Below, piece after piece: positions 1 to 7,538 of a stretch of 16,877 nucleotides of DNA. The number at the start of each line of letters is the position of its first letter. The first letter of the stretch is position 1. The stretch spans positions 1-16,877 of the forward strand of contig JAZLCE010000009.1 in assembly GCA_045614025.1 (NCBI GenBank), read 5' to 3'. The notes beneath the pieces are model-generated. The model was given only the letters and a program-made list of their open reading frames with translations, made no database searches and had not been told where the DNA came from. Position numbers and translations under genes: made by a program. This stretch comes from RGIG4140 sp045614025. GTDB lineage: Bacteria; Pseudomonadota; Alphaproteobacteria; CAAHEQ01; UBA3637.

Positions 1-288
1 TTTATAAAATATTTTTTGCTTTTTGATTGATTTTAAAGAAAAATGAGTTTTGTTTTATCTTATTTTTTTATTTTAAAAGGGAATAAAAATTTAGTTATTT
101 TATCCTAAATTTATTTTTATAAAGATTTAAAAGATTAAAAAAAAGATTTTGAATATCTTGTATATACAAAATATTGAACTTATCTCTTCGAAAGAACAGA
201 TATCTTTTTGTTGAACAATGGCTTGCATAATTTTGATTTTAGAACATATAGCAATTCAAGTTTTATAAATCGAATATAAGAGGAAAAA
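1..288. other. AT-rich non-coding leader upstream of the glycan operon
   Basis: No supportable gene is visible on either strand. The stretch is dominated by A and T runs. It holds a 24-nt near-perfect palindrome (152-175) and, further down, CATAAT at 226-231, five of six matches to a sigma-70 -10 box but with no convincing -35 box at the right distance. The promoter of the downstream operon most likely lies here, but I cannot fix its position. The left edge may also contain the tail of whatever lies outside the window. Confidence 0.5.
152..175. promoter_or_regulatory. Near-perfect 24-nt palindrome, possible operator
   Basis: The core TTGTATATACAA (158-169) is a perfect 12-nt inverted repeat. 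It extends to AATAT and ATATT flanks, with a single mismatched pair (C157 against A170). It lies about 115 bp before the first gene of the glycan operon, a plausible place for a dimeric regulator. In DNA this AT-rich, chance palindromes are common, so the operator role is only a suggestion. Confidence 0.25.
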
Positions 289-720
289 ATGAAAACATAT
301 TATATTGTTTCAGGTGGGTTTGATCCGATCCATGAAGGGCATATTGAAATGATAAAATCATCATCAGATATTTCAGATGGGGTGATTATTTTAGCAAATT
401 CTGATGAATGGTTAATCAGAAAAAAGGGGAAGAATTTTTATCAATTGAAAACGCGTCTTGCTATTTTGAAAAATTTAAAAGGCGTTATTGATGTGATTGA
501 GTTTGATGATAGCGATGATTCTGCTTCAGATGGAATTAGAAAAGCAAGAGCAAAATACCCAAACGAAAAATTAGTTTTTGCAAATGGAGGCGACAGAAGG
601 AAAGATAACATCAGAGAAGATAAGGTTTGTGCAGAACTGAATGTTGAAAAGGTTTTTGGAGTTGGTGGAGATTATAAAGCAAATTCATCCTCATGGATTT
701 TAAAAAAGTGGGGTGAGTAA
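289..720 (+). CDS. Cytidylyltransferase-like nucleotidyltransferase
   Basis: This 143-residue protein belongs to the HxGH nucleotidyltransferase superfamily (the TagD / HldE C-terminal domain type), which joins a nucleotide to a small phosphorylated substrate and releases PPi. The N-terminal GGFDPIHEGH (residues 9-18) carries the nucleotide-binding H15-x-G-H18. NSDEWLIRKKG (37-47) follows the second strand. A-N-G-G-D-R (98-103) and N-S-S-S-W (132-136, in place of the usual I-S-S-S) complete the fold, and the length fits a one-domain enzyme. The ATG at 289 follows AAGAGGA (278-284). It opens the glycan operon, so it probably makes an activated precursor for the glycosyltransferases behind it. 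Whether that is CDP-glycerol, an ADP- or CDP-sugar, or something else cannot be told from sequence. Family assignment is secure; substrate unknown. Confidence 0.85.
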   Translation: MKTYYIVSGGFDPIHEGHIEMIKSSSDISDGVIILANSDEWLIRKKGKNFYQLKTRLAILKNLKGVIDVIEFDDSDDSASDGIRKARAKYPNEKLVFANGGDRRKDNIREDKVCAELNVEKVFGVGGDYKANSSSWILKKWGE

Positions 721-1920
721 ATGAAAAAGAAACTTTTGTTTGATGTTGAACAGTTGGCAGTTGATGGATTAAAGGGTACAGGGATTGTTCGCGTTTGCGA
801 TGAATTATTATGTCGCCTAGTGCAAAATAATAACGTTGATGTTTATCCTGTTATCACTTCAAATAGAGGGGATTTTGGTGCTTATTTAAATGCAAAAAAT
901 TTGCATCATAAATTAAAAAACAAAGTTGTTTATATGCCAAAGTTAAAAACAACAACAAAAAATTTGAATGTTTTGCAAAAGATAAGAAGTAAAGTGCTTT
1001 CTAAATTTTATGGTTTAAAATATAAAGATATTCTTTCAAAATATGATGCCTATCTTTCATTATTTAGTCCAATTTCTCCAGTGATTTATCAAAGCAACAT
1101 CAAAACATATATGGTGATACATGATTTAATTCCCATTTTTTATCCAGATGGATGTTCTGATAAATTTATTAAAAAATTTAAAAATTGGATGAATGAGGCG
1201 AATGCTGATGAGTATTTTGTTGTTTCAAATTTTACGAAAGAAGATTTTTTTAAATTTAGACCAGATGAAAAAAACAAACCTGTTCATACCATGTATTTGG
1301 GAGCAAATTCTAATTTTAAGCCGATAAAAGATCAAAAGGTTATTCAAAAGGTTAAAGAAAAATATGGGATTAAAACGGATAAATATTTTTTGGCGGTTTC
1401 TGAAATAACAGCGCGTAAAAATTTTATTCATTTGCTTAAAAGTTTTGTTTCTTTTTTGGAAAATACAAAAGCAGATGATATTTCTCTTGTTTTAGTTGGA
1501 CGGGTTAGAGCGGGTTATACTGCTGTTGCCTCTCAAGTGGAAGGATTAAACAAATATCAAGATAAAATTATTCAGACTGGATATGCAGATAATGATGATT
1601 TAGCGTCACTTTATAGTGGTTCACTAGTTTTTATTTATCCAAGTCTTTATGAAGGGTTTGGACTTCCTGTTTTAGAAGGGATGCAATGTGGTGTTCCTGT
1701 TATAACAGCAGATAACACTTCTTTACCAGAAGTTGGTGGAGATGCAGTGATGTATATTACTGGAACAGATGAAAAAGAAACAGTTAATGCATTAAAAGAG
1801 GTATATCAAAAGAAAGAATTAAGAGATATTTTATCAAGAAAAGGAATAGAGCGAGCTAAAAAATTCAGTTGGGACAGTGCAGTTCAAATTGTTGAATCGA
1901 TAGTTAAAGGAGGTAAATAA
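721..1920 (+). CDS. GT4-type glycosyltransferase
   Basis: This 399-residue GT-B fold glycosyltransferase is of the GT4 / glycos_transf_1 family. It transfers a sugar from a nucleotide donor to a growing glycan, probably at the cytoplasmic face of the inner membrane. The N-terminal acceptor half includes HDLIP (134-138). The C-terminal donor half has SEITARKNF (227-235) and the classic E-x7-E segment YEGFGLPVLEG (310-320; E311 and E319), followed by G-V-P-V-I-T and S-L-P-E-V. The A-x-D-x-x-x-L-x-G-x-G-I-x-R start and the S-W (383-384) end resemble mannosyl- or rhamnosyltransferases, but donor specificity is not readable. The start codon directly abuts the previous stop, and a GGGGTGA (710-716) ribosome site lies inside that gene. 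No signal peptide or membrane segment is visible. The next gene is a relative. Confidence 0.9.
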   Translation: MKKKLLFDVEQLAVDGLKGTGIVRVCDELLCRLVQNNNVDVYPVITSNRGDFGAYLNAKNLHHKLKNKVVYMPKLKTTTKNLNVLQKIRSKVLSKFYGLKYKDILSKYDAYLSLFSPISPVIYQSNIKTYMVIHDLIPIFYPDGCSDKFIKKFKNWMNEANADEYFVVSNFTKEDFFKFRPDEKNKPVHTMYLGANSNFKPIKDQKVIQKVKEKYGIKTDKYFLAVSEITARKNFIHLLKSFVSFLENTKADDISLVLVGRVRAGYTAVASQVEGLNKYQDKIIQTGYADNDDLASLYSGSLVFIYPSLYEGFGLPVLEGMQCGVPVITADNTSLPEVGGDAVMYITGTDEKETVNALKEVYQKKELRDILSRKGIERAKKFSWDSAVQIVESIVKGGK

Positions 1921-3011
1921 TGAAAATTGCTATTGATGCAACGATTTTAGAATATGATGGTCGAGGAATTTCAAAAGCGACTGTTGCCTTTTATCAGAAT
2001 TTAAAAAAAGTTTATCCAGATGTGGAATTATTTTTGTTGCAAAAAAAAGAGTTAGTAACAGATTTTTTTGTTGAACATACAAAAATTCAATCTCCTGGTT
2101 ATATGTCTGATGAGGTTTCTTTAAAATCATATTTCCCACAAAAATTAAAAGAATTAAAAATAGATTTTGTTCATTTCCCATTCAATGGAATTCATGTGGA
2201 ATATTTTAAATCAGTTCGGCCAGATATTAAAACCATTAGCACGATACATGATATTATTCCAGCGATGATTCCAGAGGTGTATCATTTATCAGATAGTGAT
2301 GTGAAAAAATATTTAGATGATGTTCAAATGCGTATTGATCATACAGATATTTTATTAACTATATCAAAGTGTGCCAAAAATGATTTAACAACATATTTGA
2401 AGTTAAAAACAAATCCAGTTGTTATATATAATTCTTATTTTTCAAAAATGCCCTCTAATAAACAAAATAAAATCGGAGATTATTTTTTATATAATGGGGG
2501 GTATTGTCCCAGAAAAGGAATTGAGATTTTGGTGGATAATTTTTTGCAGTTAAAGTTTAGAGGGCTTTTAAAAAGTAAATTAGTGTTAACTGGGGAGGTT
2601 CAAAAAATATCAGATAGATGCCAAGCTTTAATTGAGTATGGCATTTCTCGAGATTGGATTATTGAAACAGGGTATATTCCCGATGAAGAATTATTTAATT
2701 TATTTATGAATGCAAAAGCCCTTGTTTATTTATCGAAATATGAAGGATTTGGATTACCTCCGCTAGAAGCAATGAATTTGGGGTGCCCTGTTATAACAAC
2801 AGCCCTATCCTCTTTACCAGAGGTATGTGCTGATGCTGTTTATTATGTGAATAGAAATGAAGATGAAGATATTGCTTGTGCACTGATAGATTTAGAAAAA
2901 AATCAAGAAATTCGAAATAGCTTTATTCAAAAAGGAAAAATTCAATCACAAAAATTTTCATGGGAAAAATCTGTTGAAAAATTTATTTGTGAATTAAAAA
3001 AAGGAGTGTGA
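1920..3011 (+). CDS. GT4-type glycosyltransferase, relative of the preceding gene
   Basis: This is a second GT-B enzyme, 363 residues. Landmarks run parallel to the previous protein: IDATILEYDGRGISKAT near the start, HDIIP (110-114), NGGYCPRKGIEIL (192-204) in the donor half, and YEGFGLPPLEAM (274-285) with E275 and E283 as the E-x7-E pair. It also shares S-S-L-P-E-V and the terminal F-S-W. The shared layout suggests two members of one subfamily, perhaps from an old duplication, adding successive residues. The start overlaps the preceding stop by one base (TAATG). A near-perfect Shine-Dalgarno AAAGGAGGT (1906-1914) precedes it, the strongest in this operon, so this gene should be well translated. 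Donor and acceptor are unknown. Confidence 0.9.
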   Translation: MKIAIDATILEYDGRGISKATVAFYQNLKKVYPDVELFLLQKKELVTDFFVEHTKIQSPGYMSDEVSLKSYFPQKLKELKIDFVHFPFNGIHVEYFKSVRPDIKTISTIHDIIPAMIPEVYHLSDSDVKKYLDDVQMRIDHTDILLTISKCAKNDLTTYLKLKTNPVVIYNSYFSKMPSNKQNKIGDYFLYNGGYCPRKGIEILVDNFLQLKFRGLLKSKLVLTGEVQKISDRCQALIEYGISRDWIIETGYIPDEELFNLFMNAKALVYLSKYEGFGLPPLEAMNLGCPVITTALSSLPEVCADAVYYVNRNEDEDIACALIDLEKNQEIRNSFIQKGKIQSQKFSWEKSVEKFICELKKGV

Positions 3012-3012
3012 A

Positions 3013-3354
3013 ATGAAAATTATAACAACGAAAAAAGAAACGCTTAAAAATGGAAAGAAAAAAACAATAAAAGTTTTAGGAATTCCAGTTGTTAGAAAAA
3101 GAAGAACCTCTCAAAAAAAAGAGATGCGTGTGTGTGGAATAAAGGTTCAAAATAAAAAAGTGAGGGAGAAATCTCCTCCTATTATGATTCCAGTTGCAAC
3201 GAATAATAATCATGAGGGATATATTTTTGAAATTTTAAATAAAGCGTTAGAGGCAAATTTAAGAGAAATGCGAAGGTTTCAATTAGATACGGATAAAAGA
3301 TTAACAGGAATTGAAACAAGATTAAAAAAACTAGAAGGCGTGAAAAATGGTTAA
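3013..3354 (+). CDS. Small basic protein with duplicated G-I-x-V motif and C-terminal helix
   Basis: I recognise no named family for this 113-residue protein. The first half is rich in Lys and Arg and contains two copies of a short motif, KVLGIPVVRKRR (20-31) and RVCGIKVQNKK (39-49). Similar basic F/L-G-I-x-V/I-x-K segments occur in various polysaccharide-locus proteins, from general knowledge rather than a search. A short Pro-rich linker (55-61) follows. The second half (about 68-110) looks helical and possibly coiled-coil, with heptad-like spacing around L-R-E-M, L-D-T-D-K-R-L and I-E-T-R-L-K-K-L. There is no signal peptide or membrane span. AAGGAG (3001-3006) precedes the start, and the last eight bases overlap the next gene. 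It could be an adaptor holding glycosyltransferases at the membrane or to each other; that role is inferred from charge and location only. Confidence 0.75.
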   Translation: MKIITTKKETLKNGKKKTIKVLGIPVVRKRRTSQKKEMRVCGIKVQNKKVREKSPPIMIPVATNNNHEGYIFEILNKALEANLREMRRFQLDTDKRLTGIETRLKKLEGVKNG

Positions 3355-6300
3355 AAAGGTTTCAATTGTTATTAATACATATAACAGAGCTTTATATTTA
3401 GATCGCGCATTATCCTCTTTATATTATTTAGATTATGAAGATTTTGAGGTTGTTGTTGTAAATGGCCCATCAACGGATAATACTTTAGAAATCATTAAAA
3501 AATATGAAAAAGATATTAAAGCTTGTTATTGTCCTGAAGCAAATTTAAGTATGTCAAGAAATATTGGGATTGCTATGGCTTCAGGAGAATATGTTGCTTT
3601 TATGGATGATGATGCCATACCAGAGCCTAATTGGCTCAATGTTTTATTAACAGGTTTTACAGATGAAAGTATTTGCGCTGTTGGAAGTGATGTTTATAAT
3701 CCAACAGGAAAAGCATTTCAATGCCGTGAACTTATTACAAACAGATTTGGTTGTGATGTGAAAGAACGCCCAATTCCAATTCCTTATTCTTTTGTTTTTG
3801 AGCGTATTGCAGGGGGTAATTCAATTTATAAAAAAGATCTATTACTTAAGATAGGTGGTTTTAATGAGCAATATGATTATTATTTAGATGAAACAGAGTT
3901 GTGTGCAAGAATATTAGATTGTGGTTATTTAGTTAAATATATCCCTAATGCATTTATTCATCATAAATTTGCTCCCTCTTATTATAGAGATAAAAGACGT
4001 GTTGTTTTAGATTGGTCAAAAATTGTTAAAAATACAGTTTATTTTATAAAATCGTATGAGCATGTTTGTGGTCAAAAGATTGTTCGAGAACAAATAGAGT
4101 TGGTTCGACTCCAAAGGCAACAAGATTCATCAGAGGCATATAAATCTGGAGCTATTACTAAAACGGAATATCAAACTTGTTTAAAAACAATTGAAGAAGG
4201 TATTTCTCAAGGTTTAAAAGATTATGCGCGTGGATATGATTTATTTATCACAGATGAATGTTTGAAAAAACATCAATCAACGTATAAAAAATTTCCAGCA
4301 TATATTTTAAAATTAAAAGAAAAAAAATTAAATATTGTTTATTTTGTAAATGATTATCCGCCTTGCCTTGAAGGGGGAATTGGTCGTTTTGTTCATGCAC
4401 TTGCAAAAAGCGTTGCTTTTCATGGGCATCAAGTTCATGTGATAACTCAATCACCTTATCATACGGATACAGTTGATTTTGAAAATGGTGTTTGGGTGCA
4501 TAGAATTACAATGAAACATTATCCTTCCCATATGTTATTAGATTTGCCATTTAATTCTAAATATGTGTCAGTTCCTAGATTGGAAAAATTATATTCATAT
4601 TATGAAGAGTTAATTAAGATTCATAATAAATATGCTGTTGATATTGTTCAAACACCTATATGGGATTGTTTAGGATATTATGCGCTTTTAGATAAAAGAT
4701 TTACAAATATTGTTTCATTGCATACCACGATGATGAGTGTTTGGAAAGATATTAATCCTAAACCTGAAGAAGTTTTATTTTATCTTGATTTAGAAAAAGA
4801 TATGCTTAAAAGAGCAGATTATTTATTATCAAATAGTAAAGCTATCGAACAAACGATTAATTCATATTATGACAATGTTTGTGAAGGAAAGACTCATTTA
4901 GTGCCTCATGGTTTGCCTGATATATCAGATAAAATTGTTTGCGATAAAAAAACAGATAAAATTGAAATATTATTTTTAGGCCGGTTAGAACATAGAAAAG
5001 GAATAGATATTTTGTTACAATCTATTCCCGAGCTATGTGATAAATATCCAAATTTAATTTTTAGATTTATCGGAAATGATCAAATTTTAATTCCAAATAG
5101 GGATATAACATATAAAGAAAACTTTTTGAGTAATCCTGAAAATAAAAAATATCAAAGTCAAATGATTTTTGAAGGGGTGGTAGATGAAAAAAGACTTAAA
5201 GAAGCTTATGCTTCTTGTGATATTTTTGTTTCACCCTCTAGATATGAATCTTTTGGATTGATTTTTTTAGAGGCAATGATGTTTTCTAAGCCTGTTATCG
5301 GCTGTAATGTAGGCGGAATGCCAGAAGTTATTATTGATGGGGTAACAGGATTTTTATCTGAGCCAGAAAGTGCAAAATCATTAACAAATTGTTTAATGAA
5401 ACTGATTGAGGATGAAAAGTTAAGAAAAAAAATGGGGGTAGCTGGCAGAAAGCGTTATGAAGAAAAATTCACAGAGCATATTATGTCTAAAAATATGATT
5501 GATTTTTATCATCAAATTAGACCTAAAAAAATAAATTCTTTTGATGAGTTTGTTTCTTCAAATAATTTAAAAAAAGAATATGATTATTGTGTGTCTTTAG
5601 GGTTTAATTGTTATACTTCTATGATTTTAAGAAAAAATTTGTTTCAAGTTTATTCTTATCCTTTTGATTGGTCTAGAGGTGTTGATGAAAAAAAAGCAGG
5701 GGTATTGGGTTTTGAGGGAAAAATAAATTTGATATGTAATGGATTTGAAAATTGGTTAAATCAAGATGATTTTGTTATTATTAATGACAATGCTTGTTTT
5801 GAAAATGAACCACATATGAATGTTCAAAATAAATTTACGGGATTTCAATATATACATGATTTTGAAAAAAATAAAAGTATTGATGAATCATATCCATTAT
5901 TTAAAGACAAATATTTAAGACGAAAAGATCGATTATTGACGGCGCTTCATTCAGGTCAAAAAGGATGTTTTGTTTTTTATGCGGGAATGAAATTTTTAAA
6001 TGATAATGAAATATTAAATTGTGTTGAAACTTTTAAAAATTCATTTCCAAATAGTCAAGTTGATTTTTTGGTTTTGCAAAATAATCCAGATATGCGACAA
6101 GATGATATTTCTTTTAATGAATTGAAAAAAAATGTTTTTAAAGTGTCGTTTAATAATTTTGAGTTTGATGAAAAAATTCAAGGCACTTTTAACCTGGTTT
6201 CAGATAGATTAGAAAAAGTTTTGTGTTCTTTTATTAAAATGAAAAAATATAAAAAGAGATTTTTAGGAACAAAATTAAAGTCAAAGTTTTGTTTTGAAAA

Positions 6301-6619
6301 AGTTGTTAAAAATCCAACTGCAGATTTTGATGGAATATTAACGTATGGACCATATATTAATTTAAACAAGGGTAAATACAAAATAACCATAAAGTATGCA
6401 TTATCTCAAGATTATGAATGTTATATTGATGTTGTTAAAGATAATGCAAAAGTTATTTTGGCAAAAAAATATTTATCAGCTAAAGATCAAGAGATTTCAT
6501 TTGAAATGTCTTTAGATAAAAATGCAAATAATTTGGAAATAAGAACACATTGTTTAGCAAAAAAAATATCATTAGATAATCTTTTTAAATTAGATTTTAT
6601 AGAAATAGAGGGTGTTTAA
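3347..6619 (+). CDS. Four-part fusion: GT2 + GT4 + DUF1796 papain-like domain + C-terminal beta domain
   Basis: This 1090-residue protein appears to join four modules. (1) A GT-A fold GT2 domain (about 5-215): VSIVINTYNR, metal-binding D87-D-D89 and DETE (181-184), the usual ED position. (2) A GT-B fold GT4 domain (about 328-725): EGGIG (342-346), GRLEHRKG (545-552), and YESFGLIFLEAM with E634 and E642. (3) A DUF1796-type putative papain-like domain (about 744-965): SLGFNC (750-755) with C755 as candidate nucleophile, YPFDW (771-775), HDF (837-839) and KYLRRKDRLL (855-864). (4) A terminal domain (about 988-1090) starting Y-G-P-Y-I-x-L and predicted beta-rich. Residues 215-327 form a mainly helical linker. 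GAAGG (3334-3338) precedes the start. It probably adds two sugars in sequence; what the third domain does is unknown. No frameshift or internal stop is seen, so this is a genuine single chain. Confidence 0.9.
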   Translation: MVKKVSIVINTYNRALYLDRALSSLYYLDYEDFEVVVVNGPSTDNTLEIIKKYEKDIKACYCPEANLSMSRNIGIAMASGEYVAFMDDDAIPEPNWLNVLLTGFTDESICAVGSDVYNPTGKAFQCRELITNRFGCDVKERPIPIPYSFVFERIAGGNSIYKKDLLLKIGGFNEQYDYYLDETELCARILDCGYLVKYIPNAFIHHKFAPSYYRDKRRVVLDWSKIVKNTVYFIKSYEHVCGQKIVREQIELVRLQRQQDSSEAYKSGAITKTEYQTCLKTIEEGISQGLKDYARGYDLFITDECLKKHQSTYKKFPAYILKLKEKKLNIVYFVNDYPPCLEGGIGRFVHALAKSVAFHGHQVHVITQSPYHTDTVDFENGVWVHRITMKHYPSHMLLDLPFNSKYVSVPRLEKLYSYYEELIKIHNKYAVDIVQTPIWDCLGYYALLDKRFTNIVSLHTTMMSVWKDINPKPEEVLFYLDLEKDMLKRADYLLSNSKAIEQTINSYYDNVCEGKTHLVPHGLPDISDKIVCDKKTDKIEILFLGRLEHRKGIDILLQSIPELCDKYPNLIFRFIGNDQILIPNRDITYKENFLSNPENKKYQSQMIFEGVVDEKRLKEAYASCDIFVSPSRYESFGLIFLEAMMFSKPVIGCNVGGMPEVIIDGVTGFLSEPESAKSLTNCLMKLIEDEKLRKKMGVAGRKRYEEKFTEHIMSKNMIDFYHQIRPKKINSFDEFVSSNNLKKEYDYCVSLGFNCYTSMILRKNLFQVYSYPFDWSRGVDEKKAGVLGFEGKINLICNGFENWLNQDDFVIINDNACFENEPHMNVQNKFTGFQYIHDFEKNKSIDESYPLFKDKYLRRKDRLLTALHSGQKGCFVFYAGMKFLNDNEILNCVETFKNSFPNSQVDFLVLQNNPDMRQDDISFNELKKNVFKVSFNNFEFDEKIQGTFNLVSDRLEKVLCSFIKMKKYKKRFLGTKLKSKFCFEKVVKNPTADFDGILTYGPYINLNKGKYKITIKYALSQDYECYIDVVKDNAKVILAKKYLSAKDQEISFEMSLDKNANNLEIRTHCLAKKISLDNLFKLDFIEIEGV

Positions 6620-6621
6620 GT

Positions 6622-6990
6622 ATGACAGGAAATGTTACATATAAAGTGAATGAAAAAGGAACACGGCCTTGGGGTGAATGGCAAGTTGTTTCCGTTGGAA
6701 AACAATATGTTGTGAAAAGAATTAAAATTAATCCAAATTCTTCTCTTTCTCTTCAATTGCATCATTATCGAGGTGAACATTGGGTTATTGCTTCAGGAAA
6801 GGCAATGGTAACAATTGGAGATAATAGATTTGAACTTAACGCAGGAAAAGCAGTTGATATTCCTAAAAAAACAAAACATCGTATTGAAAATTTAACAAAT
6901 GAGCCTGTTGAGTTTATTGAAATTCAAATGGGAAAAATCTTAAATGAGGAGGATATTGTTCGATATAAAGATGCTTATGGGCGGGAATAA
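6622..6990 (+). CDS. Stand-alone type II mannose-6-phosphate isomerase-like cupin
   Basis: This 122-residue protein matches the C-terminal isomerase domain of bifunctional ManC/AlgA enzymes, without the GDP-mannose pyrophosphorylase part. RPWGEW (15-20) opens the domain. LQLHHYRGEHW (44-54) and H86 in K-T-K-H-R supply the likely metal ligands Q45, H47, E52 and H86. The end, NEEDIVRYKDAYGR (108-121), is typical of ManC tails. Type II enzymes interconvert fructose-6-phosphate and mannose-6-phosphate, which would supply mannose for the glycan, although many stand-alone cupins of this kind have untested specificity. It lies 2 bp after the large fusion gene and is preceded by GAGGGTG (6608-6614). 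It is last in the operon, directly before a terminator. No pyrophosphorylase gene is in the window, so GDP-mannose synthesis would need one elsewhere. Confidence 0.85.
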   Translation: MTGNVTYKVNEKGTRPWGEWQVVSVGKQYVVKRIKINPNSSLSLQLHHYRGEHWVIASGKAMVTIGDNRFELNAGKAVDIPKKTKHRIENLTNEPVEFIEIQMGKILNEEDIVRYKDAYGRE

Positions 6991-7024
6991 AAAATGCCTT
7001 GCGATTAAAGCAAGGCATTTTTTT
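6991..7024. terminator. Bidirectional rho-independent terminator
   Basis: AAAATGCCTTGC (6991-7002) pairs perfectly with GCAAGGCATTTT (7010-7021) around the 7-nt loop GATTAAA, and a T run continues to 7024. Read from the other strand, the A run at 6988-6994 becomes a U tract, so one hairpin can end both the glycan operon and the convergent minus-strand operon that stops at 7032. Confidence 0.9.
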
Positions 7025-7031
7025 GTTAATG

Positions 7032-7538
7032 TTATTTATATTTCAAAACTTCATCATTGATATATTTTATTTCAATGCCAACAGCTTTAAACATTTCTTC
7101 AGATTCAGCGCCTTTATGATATTTATATTCCGCTACAATGCGTTTAATCCCACAAGAAATCAAAAGCATTGCACAAGTTCTACAAGGGGCAAGTTTGCAA
7201 TAAAGCGTTGCGCCCTCAATTGAAACGCCTCGTTTAGCTGCTTGACAGATGGCATTTTGTTCGGCATGAATTGTTCTGACACAATGTTCTGAAATAGATC
7301 CATCATCATTGACAACTTTTTTCATCAAATGGCCAACTTCATCGCAATGTGGTAGTCCAGAAGGAGAACCAACATATCCTGATGAAAGAATTTGATTATC
7401 TTTAACCAATAAACAAGCTGTTTTCCCACGATTACAAGTGGCACGTCTTGATAATGCATGCATTACATCCATAAAATATTCATCCCAAGTTGGTCGTGGA
7501 TTTTCTTCAATCATTGGGGCGGTGTTTTCTTCGCTCAT
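7032..7538 (-). CDS. dCMP deaminase family protein
   Basis: This is a 168-residue zinc-dependent cytidine/deoxycytidylate deaminase. TIHAEQNAI (89-97) provides the zinc ligand H91 and proton shuttle E93. APCRTCAMLLI (117-127) provides C119 and C122. N-terminal W-D-E-Y-F-M and the S-R-R-A-T-C-x-R-G-K (30-39) segment, together with GYVGSPSGLPHC (54-65), are typical of dCMP deaminases, which convert dCMP to dUMP for thymidylate synthesis in the cytoplasm. The ATG overlaps the stop of the upstream gene (ATGA) and has its own AAGGAG (7544-7549 on the complement). It is last in the lemA operon, an unexpected partner for membrane-protease genes. Family is firm; the exact substrate (dCMP or another deaminated pyrimidine nucleotide) is not proven. 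Confidence 0.88.
   Translation of the reverse strand: MSEENTAPMIEENPRPTWDEYFMDVMHALSRRATCNRGKTACLLVKDNQILSSGYVGSPSGLPHCDEVGHLMKKVVNDDGSISEHCVRTIHAEQNAICQAAKRGVSIEGATLYCKLAPCRTCAMLLISCGIKRIVAEYKYHKGAESEEMFKAVGIEIKYINDEVLKYK

Noticed and set aside
6999..7223. Plus-strand 74-codon frame opposite the dCMP deaminase
   Set aside because: It begins inside the terminator hairpin and is antisense to a well-supported gene, with no ribosome site.
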